NCBI RefSeq assembly: GCF_032854445.1
Contig: NC_088298.1
Location: 13,067,504 to 13,131,503 of the forward strand
Length of the DNA stretch: 64,000 nt
Direction: 5' to 3'
DNA from: Liolophura sinensis
Taxonomy: Eukaryota > Mollusca > Polyplacophora > Chitonida > Chitonidae
Part shown: one piece after another, positions 26,490 to 37,149 of the stretch
Layout of the letters: each line of letters starts with the position of its first letter
How positions within the stretch are numbered: the first letter of the stretch is position 1
Translations under genes and position numbers: made by a program
The notes under the pieces: generated by a model
The model's database searches: none
Told to the model about the DNA's origin: nothing
Seen by the model: only the letters and a program-made list of their open reading frames with translations

Positions 26490-29400
26490 CCAGCTGTTGA
26501 AAAAATTGCAAATTTCCTTGGTTTCCATGGAGTAAGAGCCGTTGCTGGGCACGTGATTATGACATAAATGATCATTCAATTGTCGCTACAGCCAAAAGTA
26601 TTGGTCGGAGAGAAACGCGGTTTGCACCATTCGATTTCTCGTCACAAAATACGTCGGATTAGCCTCTTATCAACACCGTTGGAACCGTTTTTCCACTTTT
26701 GATTTTTACTGTGTCTTTTTGCTAATGAAAATCGGCTACATTTACTATGTACCATCGCGACTTGTCATTACTATATTCAACTTTTGATTATAAGTTATGT
26801 GCCCTTCGGTAGCCCAGAAGACGTCAAATCTTTGGGCCAAGCCCATTTAAATTACCCAGCAATTGTCTTACTTCTAAGTCGAAGACAAACTCAATGTCTT
26901 TATCTACATGTAGAAAAACCACACCACTTGTATATAAAATAACACAAGGTACTTGATACAGTCTGCTGTAAAAAGTACAATTGAACACTGACCCACATCA
27001 ATAAGGTGCCAAAAGATGTGTAATTGGGGCAGGCATATCCAGCTGTTGAAAAATTGCAAATTTCCTTTGTTTCCATGGAGTAAGAGCCGTTGCTGGGCAC
27101 TTGATTATGACAAAAATGATCATTCAATTGTCGCTTCAGCCAAAAGTATTGGTCGGAGAGCAACGCGGTTTGCACCATTCGATTTCTCGTCACAAAATAC
27201 GTCGGATTAGCCTCTTACCAACAGCATTGGAACAGTTTTTCCCCCTTTTTGATTTTTGCTTTGTCTTTTTGATAATGAAAATCGGCTACATTTACTATGT
27301 ACCATCGCGAACTTCTCATTACTATATTCAACATTTGATTATAAGTTATGTGCCCTTCGGTAGCCCAGAAGACGTCAAATATTTGAGCCAAGCCCATTTA
27401 TCTCACCCAGCAACTGTCTTACTTCTAAGTCGAAGACAAACTGAATGTCTTATCTACATGTAGAAAAAGCGCACCATTTGTATATAAAATAACACAAGGT
27501 ACTTGATACAGTCTGCTGTAAAAAAGTACAATTGAACACTGACCCACATCAATAAGGTGCCAAACGATGCGGAATTGGGCTAGGCACCTCCAGCTGTTGA
27601 AAAATTACAAATTTCCTTGGTTTCCATGGAGTAAGGGCCGTTGCTGGGCACGTGATTATGACATCAATGATCATTTCAATTGTCGCCACAGCCAAAAGTA
27701 TTGGTCGGAGAGAAACGCGGTTTGCACCATTCGATTTCTCATCACAAAATACTTCGGATTAGCCTCTTGCCAGCAGTATTGGAACAGTTTTGCACTTTTG
27801 GATTTTTGCTGGTCTTTTTGCTAATGAAATCGGCTACATTTACTATGTACCATCGCGACTGGTCATTACCATATTTAACTTTTCATTATAAGTTATGTGC
27901 TCTTCGGTAGCCCACAAGACGTCAAATCTTTGAGCCAAGCCCATTTATCTCACCCAGCAACTGTCTTACTTCTAAGTCGAAGACAAACTCAATGTCTTTA
28001 TCTACATGTAGAAAAACCACACCATTTTTATATAAAATAACACAGGTACTTGATACAGTCTGCTGTAAAAAGTACAGTTGAACACTGACCCACATCAATA
28101 AGGTGCCAAACGATGCGGAAATGGGCCAGGCTAATCCAGCTGTTGAAAAATTGCAAATTTCCTTGGTTTCCATGGAGTAAGGGCCGTTGCTGGGCACGTG
28201 ATTATGACATCAAATGATCATTTAATTGTCGCTACAGCCAAAAGTATTGGTCGGAGAGCAACGCGGTTTGCACCATTCGATTTCTCGTCACAAAATACGT
28301 CGGATTAGGCCTCTTACCAGCAGCACTGAACAGTTGTTGCACTTTTGGATTTTTGCCTGGTCTTTTTGCTAATGAAAATCGTCTACATTTACTATGTACC
28401 ATCGCGACTGGTCAATATTATATTCAACTTTTGATTATAAGCTATGTGCCCTTCGGTAGCCCAGAAGACGTCAAATCTTTGGGCCAAGCCCATTTAAATT
28501 ACCCAGCAATTGTCTTACTTCTAAGTCGAAGACAAACTCAATGTCTTAATCTACATGTAGAAAAACCACACCATTTGTATATAAAATAACACAAGGTACT
28601 TGATACAGTCTGCTGTAAAAAGTACAACTGAACACTGACCCACATCAATAAGGTGCCAAACGATGCGGAATTGGGCCAGGCATATCCAGCTGTTGAAAAA
28701 TTGCAAATTTCCTTGGTTTCCATGGAGTAAGAGCCGTTGCTGGGCACTTAATTATGACATAAATGATCATTCAATTGTCGCTTCAGCCAAAAGTATTGGT
28801 CGGAGAGCAAGGCGGTTTGCACCATTCGATTTCTCGTCACAAAATACGTCGGATTAGCCTCTTACCAACAGCATTGGAACAGTTTTTTCCACTTTTGGAT
28901 TTTTGCCTGGTCGTTTTACTAACTGAAATGGGGCTACAATTACAATGTATCATCGCGACTGGTCATTACCATATTCAACTTTTGATTATAAGTTATGTGG
29001 CCTTTGGTAGCCCAGAAGAGGTCAAATCTTTGGGCCAAGCCCATTTAACTCACCCAGCAATTGTCTTACTTCTAAGTCGAAGAAAAAACTCAATGTCTTA
29101 ATCTACATGTAGAAAAACCACACCATTTGTATATAAAATAACACAAGGTACTTGATAACGTCTGCTGTAAAAAGTACAACTGAACACTGACCCACATCAA
29201 TAAGGTGCCAAACGATGCGGAATTGGGCCAGGCATATCCAGCTGTTGAAAAATTGCAAATTTCCTTTGTTTCCATGGAGTAAGAGCCGTTGCTGGGCACT
29301 TAATTATGACATAAATGATCATTCAATTGTCGCTTCAGCCAAAAGTATGGGTCGGAGAGCAAGGCGGTTTGCACCATTCGATTTCTCGTCACAAAATACG

Positions 29401-32400
29401 TCGGATTAGCCTCTTACCAACAGCATTGGACAGTTTTTTCCACTTTTGGATTTTTGCCTGGTCGTTTTACTAACTGAAATGGGCTACAATTACAATGTAC
29501 CATCGCGACTGGTCATTACCATATTCAACTTTTGATTATAAGTTATGTGGCCTTTGGTAGCCCAGAAGACGTCAAATCTTTGGCCAAGCCCATTTAACTC
29601 ACCCAGCAATTGTCTTACTTCTAAGTCGAAGACAAACTCAATGTCTTTATCTACATGTAGAAAAACCACACCATTTGTATATAAAATAACACAAGGTACT
29701 TGATACACTCTGCTGTAAAAAGTACGATTAAACACTGACCCACATCAATAAGGTGCCAAACGATGCGGAATTGGGCCAGGCATATCCAGCTGTTGAAAAA
29801 TTGCAAATTTCCCTGGTTTCCATGGAGTAAGAGCCGTTGCTGTGCACTTGATTATGACATCAATGATCATTCAATTGTCACTAACAGCCAAAAGTATTGG
29901 TCGGAGAGCAACGCGGTTTGCACCATTCGATTTCTCGTCACAAAATACGTCGGATTAGCCTCTTGCCAGCAGTATTGGAACAGTTTTTGCACTTTTGGAT
30001 TTTTGCCTGGTCTTTTTGCTAATGAAAATCGGCTACATTTACCATGTACCATCGCGACTGGTCCATTACCATATTTAACTTTTCATTATAAGTTATGTGC
30101 CCTTCGGTAGCCCAGAAGACGTCCAAATCTTTGGGCCAAGCCATTTAACCTCACCCAGCAATTGTCTTACTTCTAAGTCGAAGACAAACTCAATGTCTTA
30201 ATCTACATGTAGAAAAAACCCCACCATTTGTATATAAAATAACACAAGGTACTTGATACAGTCTGCTGAAAAGTACAACTGAACACTGACCCACATCAAT
30301 AAGGTGCCAAACGATGCGGAATTGGGCCAGGCATATCCAGCTGTTGAAAAATTGCAAATTTCCTTGGTTTCCATGGAGTAAGAGCCGTTGCTGGGCACTT
30401 AATTATGACATAAATGATCATTCAATTGTCGCTTCAGCCAAAAGTATTGGTCGGAGAGCAAGGCGGTTTGCACCATTCGATTTCTCGTCACAAAAATACG
30501 TCGGATTAGCCTCTTACCAACAGCATTGGAACAGTTTTTCCACTTTTGGATTTTTGCCTGGTCGTTTTACTAACTGAAATGGGCTACAATTACAATGTAC
30601 CATCGCGACTGGTCATTACCATATTCAACTTTGATTATAAGTTATGTGGGCCTTTGTAGCCCAGAAGACGTCAAATCTTTGGGCCAAGCCCATTTAAATT
30701 ACCCAGCAATTGTCTTACTTCTAAGTCGAAGACAACTCAATGTCTTTATCTACATGTAGAAAAACCACACCACTTGTATATAAAATAACACAAGGTACTT
30801 GATACAGTCTGCTGTAAAAAGTACAATTGAACACTGACCCACATCAATAAGGTGCCAAAAGATGTGTAATTGGGGCAGGCATATCCAGCTGTTGAAAAAT
30901 TGCAAATTTCCTTTGTTTCCATGGAGTAAGAGCCGTTGCTGGGCACTTGATTATGACATAAATGATCATTCAATTGTCGCTTCAGCCAAAAGTATTGGTC
31001 GGAGAGCAACGCGGTTTTGCACCATTCGATTTCTCGTCACAAAATACGTCGGATTAGCCTCTTACCAACAGCATTGGAACAGTTTTTCCCCCTTTTTGAT
31101 TTTTGCTTTGTCTTTTTGATAATGAAAATCGGCTACATTTACTATGTACCATCGCGACTTCTCATTACTATATTCAACAATTTGATTATAAGTTATGTGC
31201 CCTTCGGTAGCCCAGAAGACGTCAAATATTTGAGCCAAGCCCATTTATCTCACCCAGCAACTGTCTTACTTCTAAGTCGAAGACAAACTGAATGTCTTTA
31301 TCTACATGTAGAAAAAAGCGCACCATTTGTATATAAAATACACAAGGTACTTGATACAGTCTGCTGTAAAAAGTACAACTGAACACTGACCCACATCAAT
31401 AAGGTGCCAAACGATGCGGAATTGGGCCAGGCATATCCAGCTGTTGAAAAATTGCAAATTTCCTTGGTTTCCATGGAGTAAGAGCCGTTGCTGGGCACTT
31501 AATTATGACATAAATGATCATTCAATTGTCGCTTCAGCCAAAAGTATTGGTCGGAGAGCAACGCGGTTTGCACCATTCGATTTCTCGTCACAAAATACGT
31601 CGGATTAGCCTCTTGCCAGCAGTATTGGAACAGTTTTTTGCACTTTTGGATTTTGCCTGGTCTTTTTGCTAATGAAAATCGGCTACATTTACCATGTACC
31701 ATCGCGACTGGTCATTACCATATTTAACTTTTCATTATAAGTTATGTGCCCTTCGGTAGCCCAGAAGACGTCAAATCTTTGGGCCAAGCCCATTTAACTC
31801 ACCCAGCAATTGTCTTACTTCTAAGTCGAAGACAAACTCAATGTCTTAATCTACATGTAGAAAAACCACACCATTTGTATATAAAATAACACAAGGTACT
31901 TGATACAGTCTGCTGTAAAAAGTACAACTGAACACTGACCCACATCAATAAGGTGCCAAACGATGCGGAATTGGGCCAGGCATATCCAGCTGTTGAAAAA
32001 TTGCAAATTTCCTTGGTTTCCATGGAGTAAGAGCCGTTGCTGGGCACTTAATTATGACATAAATGATCATTCAATTGTCGCTTCAGCCAAAAGTATTGGT
32101 CGGAGAGCAAGGCGGTTTGCACCATTCGATTTCTCGTCACAAAATACGTCGGATTAGCCTCTTACCCAACAGCATTGGAACAGTTTTTCCACTTTTGGAT
32201 TTTTGCCTGGTCGTTTTACTAACTGAAATGGGCTACAATTACAATGTACCATCGCGACTGGTCATTACCATATTCAACTTTTGATTATAAGTTATGTGGC
32301 CTTTGGTAGCCCAGAAGACGTCAAATCTTTGGGCCAAGCCCATTTAAATTACCCAGCAATTGTCTTACTTCTAAGTCGAAGACAAACTCAATGTCTTTAT

Positions 32401-32540
32401 CTACATGTAGAAAAACCACACCACTTTTATATAAAATAACACAAGGTACTTGATACAGTCTGCTGTAAAAAGTACAATTGAACACTGACCCACATCAATA
32501 AGGTGCCAAAAGATGTGTAATTGTGGGCATGGCATATCCA
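26490..32540 (+). other. Indel-rich stretch left of the gap
   Basis: Examples are GTTGAAAAAATTGC (26498), CGCGAACTTCTC (27306), GTCTTATCTACATG missing a T (27446), GTAAAAAAGTAC (27520), GATCATTTCAATTG (27668), CACAGGTAC missing AA (28042), GTCCAAATC (30121), GTCTGCTGAAAAG (30261) and TTGTGGGCATGGC (32521). Related units elsewhere lack these changes. They scramble reading frames that are open in sister units. Low read support or absent polishing near the gap is the likely cause. Confidence 0.7.
27000..27130 (+). repeat. Chimeric unit junction
   Basis: The unit begins like those at 15919 and 20311 (CACACCACTTG, GGGGCAGGC) and then switches to the states of the units near 17180 and 21580 (CCTTTGTTTCC, TTGATTATGACAAAAATG, GTCGCTTCAGCC). 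Relative to the 4392-bp block two units are skipped, so the switch marks an unequal exchange inside a unit, between about 27025 and 27060. Confidence 0.65.
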
Positions 32541-32800
32541 GCTGTTGAAAAATTGCAAATTTCCTTTGTTTCCATGGAGTAAGAGCCGTTGCTGGGCACT
32601 TGATTATGACAAAAATGATCATTCAATTGTCGCTTCAGCCAAAAGTATTGGTCGGAGAGCAACGCGGTTTGCACCATTCGATTTCTCGTCACAAAATACG
32701 TCGGATTAGCCTCTTACCAACAGCATTGGAACAGTTTTTCCCCCTTTTTGATTTTTGCTTTGTCTTTTTGATAATGAAAATCGGCTACATTTACTATGTA
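27800..32800 (+). repeat. Reshuffled block, copy 2, with repeated unit types up to the gap
   Basis: The start repeats the preceding block, but only two units of the TTTTACTAACTG type follow (28538, 29090) where the first copy has three. The CTGTGCACTTG unit then comes at 29847, 3845 bp (seven units) from its first copy. Beyond it, the TTTTACTAACTG type and the GGGGCAGGC type reappear out of order (30198, 30746, 31838, 32401), and the unit near 31310 starts as one type (AAAAGCGCACC) and continues as another (GTACAACTGAAC). Real rearrangement and misassembly of repeats cannot be separated here. Confidence 0.6.
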
Positions 32801-33000
32801 NNNNNNNNNNNNNNNNNNNNNNNNNNNNNNNNNNNNNNNNNNNNNNNNNNNNNNNNNNNNNNNNNNNNNNNNNNNNNNNNNNNNNNNNNNNNNNNNNNNN
32901 NNNNNNNNNNNNNNNNNNNNNNNNNNNNNNNNNNNNNNNNNNNNNNNNNNNNNNNNNNNNNNNNNNNNNNNNNNNNNNNNNNNNNNNNNNNNNNNNNNNN
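32801..33000. other. Assembly gap of 200 N
   Basis: Exactly 200 N separate two satellite contigs. The round length suggests a placeholder of unknown true size. Sequence to the left ends inside a + oriented A unit. Sequence to the right begins inside a B unit of opposite orientation. Nothing can be said about what the gap holds. Translations that run through it are meaningless. Confidence 0.99.
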
Positions 33001-36000
33001 CGACGTATTTTGTGACGAGAAATCGAATGGTGGAAACCGCGTTGCTCTCCGACCAATTACTTTTGGCTGTAGCGACAATTGAATGATCATTCATGATAAA
33101 ATCACTTGCCTAGCAACGGCTCTTACTCCATGGAAACCAGGGGAAATTGTAATTTTTCAACATCTGCCGATGTCTGGCCCCAATTCCGCATCTTTTGGCG
33201 CCTTAATGATGTGGGTCAGTGTTCAATTGTACTTTTTACAGCAGACTGTATCTAGTACTTTGTGTTTTTATGTACAAATGGTGTGGTTTTTCTACACGTA
33301 GATAAAGACATTGAGGTTGTCTTGGAATTAGAAGTAAGACAAATTGCTGGGTGAGTTAAATGGGATTAGCCCAAAGATTTGACGCCTTCTGGGCTACCGA
33401 AAAGCACATAACTTATAGTCAAACGTTGAATATAGTAATGACCAGTCGCGATGGTGCATAGTACAGTGTAGCCAATTTCAATTAACAAAAACACCAGGCA
33501 AAAATGCAAAAGTGGAAAAACTGTTCCAGTGCTGCTGGTAAGAGGCTAATCAGACGTATTTTGTGACGAGAAATCGAATGGTGCAAACCGCGTTGCTCTC
33601 CGACCAATACTTTTGGCTGTAGCGACAATTGATTCATCGTTAATGTCATAATCACATACCCAGCAACGGCTCTTACTCCATGGAAACCAGGGAAATTTGC
33701 AATTTTGCAACAGCTGGATATCCCTGGCTCAATTCCGCATCTTTTGGCGCTTTTATGATGTGGGTCAGTGTTTAATTGTACTTTTCAAAGCAGACTGTAT
33801 CTAGTACCTTGTGTTTTTTACGTACAAATGGTGTGGTTTTTCTACACGTAGATAAAGAACATTGAGATTGTCCTTGACTTAGAAGTAAGACAATTGCTGG
33901 GTGAGTTAAATGGGCTTAGCCCAAAGATTTGACGCCTTCTGGTCTACCGAAGGGCACATAATTTATAGTCAAAAGTTAAATATAGTAATGACCAGTCGCG
34001 ATGGTACATACATAGCACAGTGTAGCCGATTTCAATTAACAAAAAGACCAGGCAAAAATGCAAAAGTGGAAAAACTGTTCAGTGCTGCTGGTAAGAGGCT
34101 AATCAGACGTATTTTGTGACGAGAAACCGAATGGTGCAAACTGCGTTGCTCTCCGACCAATACTTTTGGCTGTAGCGACAATTGAATCATCATTAATGTC
34201 ATAATCACGTGCCCAGCAACGGCTCTTACTCCATGGAAACCAGGGAAATTTGCAATTTTGCAAACAGCTGCCGATGCCTAATCCAATTCCGCATCTTTTG
34301 GCACCTTTTTGATGTGGGTCAGTGTTGAATTGCAACCTTTTTACAGCAGACTGTATCTAGTACCTTGTGTGTTTTATGTACAAATGGTGTGGTTTTTCTA
34401 CATGTAGATAAAGACATTGAGATTGTCTTCGACTTAGAGGTAAGACAATTGCTGGGTGAGTTAAATGGGCGTAGCCCGAAGATTTGACGCCTTCTGGCTA
34501 CCCAAGGGCACATAACTTATAGTCAAACGTTGAATATAGTAATGACCAGTTGCGATGGTGCATAGTACAGTGTTGCCGATTTCAATTAACAAAAACACCA
34601 GGCAAAAATGCAAAAGTGGAAAAACTGTTTCCAGTGCTGCTGGTAAGAGGACTAATCCGACGTGTTTTGTGACGAGAAATCAAGTGGTGCAAACCGCGTT
34701 GCTCTCCGACCAATACTTTTGGCTGCAGCGACAATTGATGATCATTGATGACAAAATCACGTGCCTAGCAACGGCTCTTACTCCATGGAACAAGGGAAAT
34801 TTGCAATTTTTTAAACAGCTGCCGATGCCTGGCCCAATTCCGCATCTTTTGGCACCCTTTTGATGTGGGTCAGTGTTCAATTATACTTTTTACAGCAGAC
34901 TGTATCTAGTACCTTGTGGTTTTTATGTACAAATGGTGTGGTTTTTCTACACGTAGAATAAAGACATTGAGATGTCTTCGAATTAGAAGTAAGACAATTG
35001 CTGGGTGAGTTAAATGGGCTTAGCCCAAAGATTTGACGCCTCTGGGCTACCGAAAAGCACATAACTTATAGTCAAACGTTGAATATAGTTATGACCAGTC
35101 GCGATGGGTACATAGTACAGTGTAGCCAATTTCAATTAACAAAAAGACCAGGCAAAAAATGCAAAAGTGGAAAAACTGTTCCAGTGCTGCTGTAAGAGGC
35201 TAATCCGACGTATTTTGTGACGAAAAATCGAATGGTGGCAATCCGCGTTGCTCTCCGACCAATACTTTGGCTGTAGTGACAATTGAATGATAATTAATGT
35301 CATAATGATGTGCCCAGCAACGGCTCTTACTCCATGGAAAACCAGGGAAATTTGCAATTTTTTAAACAGCTGCCTATGCCCTGGCCCAATTCCGCATCTT
35401 TTGGCACCTTATTGATGTGGGTCAGTGTTTAATTGTACTTTTTACAGCAGACTTTATCAGTCGCGATGGTACATACATAGTACAGTGTAGCCGATTTCAA
35501 TTAACAAAAAGACCAGGCAAAAATGCAAAAGTGGAAAAACTGTTCCAGTGCTGCTTTTAAGAGACTAATCCGACGTATTTTCTGACGGACAAATCGAATG
35601 GTGCAAAACCGAGTTGCTCTCCGACCAATACTGTTGGCTGTAGCGACAATTGAATCATCATTAATGTCATAATCACGTGCCCAGCAACGGCTCTTACTCA
35701 TAGAAACCAGGGAAATTTGCAATTTTTAAACAGCTACCGATGCCTGGCCCAATTCCGCATCTTTTGGCGCCTTAATGATGTGGGTCAGTGTTCAATTGTA
35801 CTTTTTTACAGCAAACTGTATCTAGTACCTTGTGTTTTTGATGTACAAATGGTGTGGTTTTTCTACATGTACATAAAGACATTGAGATTGTCTATGGACT
35901 TAGAAGTAAGACAATTGTTGGGTGAGTTAAATAGGCTTAGCCCAAAGATTTGACGCCATCTGGGCTACCGAAGGGCACATAACTTAAAGTCAAAAGTTGA

Positions 36001-36610
36001 ATATAGTAATGACCAGTCGCGATGGTACATTTATTGGAACAGTGTAGCCAATTTCAATTAACAAAAAGACCAGGCAAAAATGCAAAAGTGGAAAAACTGT
36101 TCCAGTGCTGCTGGTAAGAGACTAATCCGACGTATTTTGTGACGAGAAACGAATGGTGCAAACCGAGTTGCTCTCCGACCATACTGTTGGCTATAGCGAC
36201 AATTGAATCATCATTAATATCATAATCACGTGCCAAGCGACGGCTCTTACTCCATGGAAACCAGGGAAATTTGCAATTTTAAACAGCTGCCGATGCCTGG
36301 CCCAATTCCGCATCTTTTGGCGCCCTAATGATGTGGGTCAGTGTTCAATTGTACTTTTTACAGCAGACTGTATCTAGTACCTTGTGTTTTTTATGTACAA
36401 ATGGTGTGGTTTTTCTACATGTAGATAAAGACATTGAGATTGTCTGAGACTTAGAAATAAGACAACTGTTGGGGTGAGTTAAATAGGCTTAGCCCAAAGA
36501 TTTGGACGCCTTCGGGGCTACCGAAGGGCACATAACTTATAGTCAAAAGTTGAATATAGTAATGACCATTCGCGATGGTAACATACATAGTACAGTGTAG
36601 CCGATTTCAT
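33001..36610 (-). other. Indel-rich stretch right of the gap
   Basis: Homopolymer and single-base indels are frequent, for example GTCCTTGAC (33871), TGCAACCTTTTTAC (34332), CGAAAAACCAGGG-type changes near 35340, CGATGGGTACATAG (35102), TTCAGTCTATGG-like changes near 35890 and GATTTGGACGCC (36499). B units from about 36620 to 48170 largely lack them. With the matching stretch on the other side, this places poor consensus on both sides of the gap. Confidence 0.6.
35285..35652 (-). repeat. Shortened B unit, about 186 bp deleted
   Basis: Two copies of the same landmark (GAATGATAATTAATG and GAATCATCATTAATG) lie only 367 bp apart instead of about 553. The junction is near 35455-35462, where GCAGACTTTATC runs directly into AGTCGCGATGG. 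The sequence normally between TATC and the CAGTCGCGATGG landmark is missing. It lies in an indel-rich stretch, so a collapse error is possible as well as a true deletion. Confidence 0.75.
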
Positions 36611-37149
36611 TAACAAAAAGACCAGGCAAAAATGCAAAAGTGTAAAAACTGTTCCAGTGCTGCTGGTAAGAGACTAATCCGACGTATTTTGTGACGAGAA
36701 ATCGAATGGTGCAAACCGAGTTGCTCTCCGACCAATACTGTTGGCTATAGCGACAATTGAATCATCATTAATGTTATAATCACGTGCCCCAGCAACGGCT
36801 CTTACTCCATGGAAACCAGGGAAATTTGCAATTTTTAAACAGCTACCGATGCCTGGCCCAATTCCGCATCTTTTGGCGCCTTAATGATGTGGGTCAGTGT
36901 TCAATTGTACTTTTTACAGCAGACTGTATCTAGTACCTTGTGTTTTTTATGTACAAATGGTGTGGTTTTTCTACATGTACATAAAGACATTGAGATTGTC
37001 TTGGACTTAGAAATAAGACAATTGTTGGGTGAGTTAAATAGGCTTAGTCCAAATATTTGACGCCATCTGGGCTACCGAAGGGCACATAACTTAAAGTCAA
37101 AAGTTGAATATAGTAATGACCAGTCGCGATGGTACATTTATAGTACAGT

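Larger units (their letters stand above)
23400..27800 (+). repeat. Reshuffled eight-unit block, copy 1
   Basis: Contains, in order, a unit with GTACAGTTGAAC and GCGGAAATGGGCC (23680-23735), a unit with GGTCAATATTATATTC (24019), the three near-identical units, a unit with CTGTGCACTTG (25994), a unit with GATACACTCTGC (26407), and units with GGGGCAGGC (27025) and GCACCTCC (27582) that echo the 4392-bp block. The first part recurs about 4392 bp downstream (GTACAGTTGAAC again at 28072). From 26490 on, homopolymer indels appear. Confidence 0.7.
1..32800 (+). repeat. Satellite array A, about 60 tandem units of 549 bp
   Basis: Direct reading shows one sequence repeated head to tail from the first base to the gap. 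Taking the word TCGAAGACAAACTC as the unit start, starts fall at 1, 550, 1099, 1639, 2188, 2737, 3277, 3826, 4375, 4924, 5473, 6022, 6571, 7120 and 7669, and so on, so the period is 549 bp with a few 540-bp units. No unrelated sequence interrupts it. Units differ by scattered substitutions, and the same variant combinations recur several units apart, which reveals higher-order blocks. Satellites of this kind are usually heterochromatic and homogenised by unequal exchange and conversion; that role is inferred from family behaviour. I do not recognise the unit as a named satellite or as part of a known transposon. Orientation is defined here by this array. Confidence 0.97.

Noticed and set aside
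32600-33094. Open frames of 86 to 160 codons spanning the N run
   Set aside because: Translation through 200 unknown bases is an artefact of treating N as coding.
32700-33100. Giant inverted repeat able to form a hairpin, or terminal inverted repeats of a large transposon
   Set aside because: The two arms are separate diverged subfamilies, the junction is an assembly gap, and no transposase-like gene lies between them.
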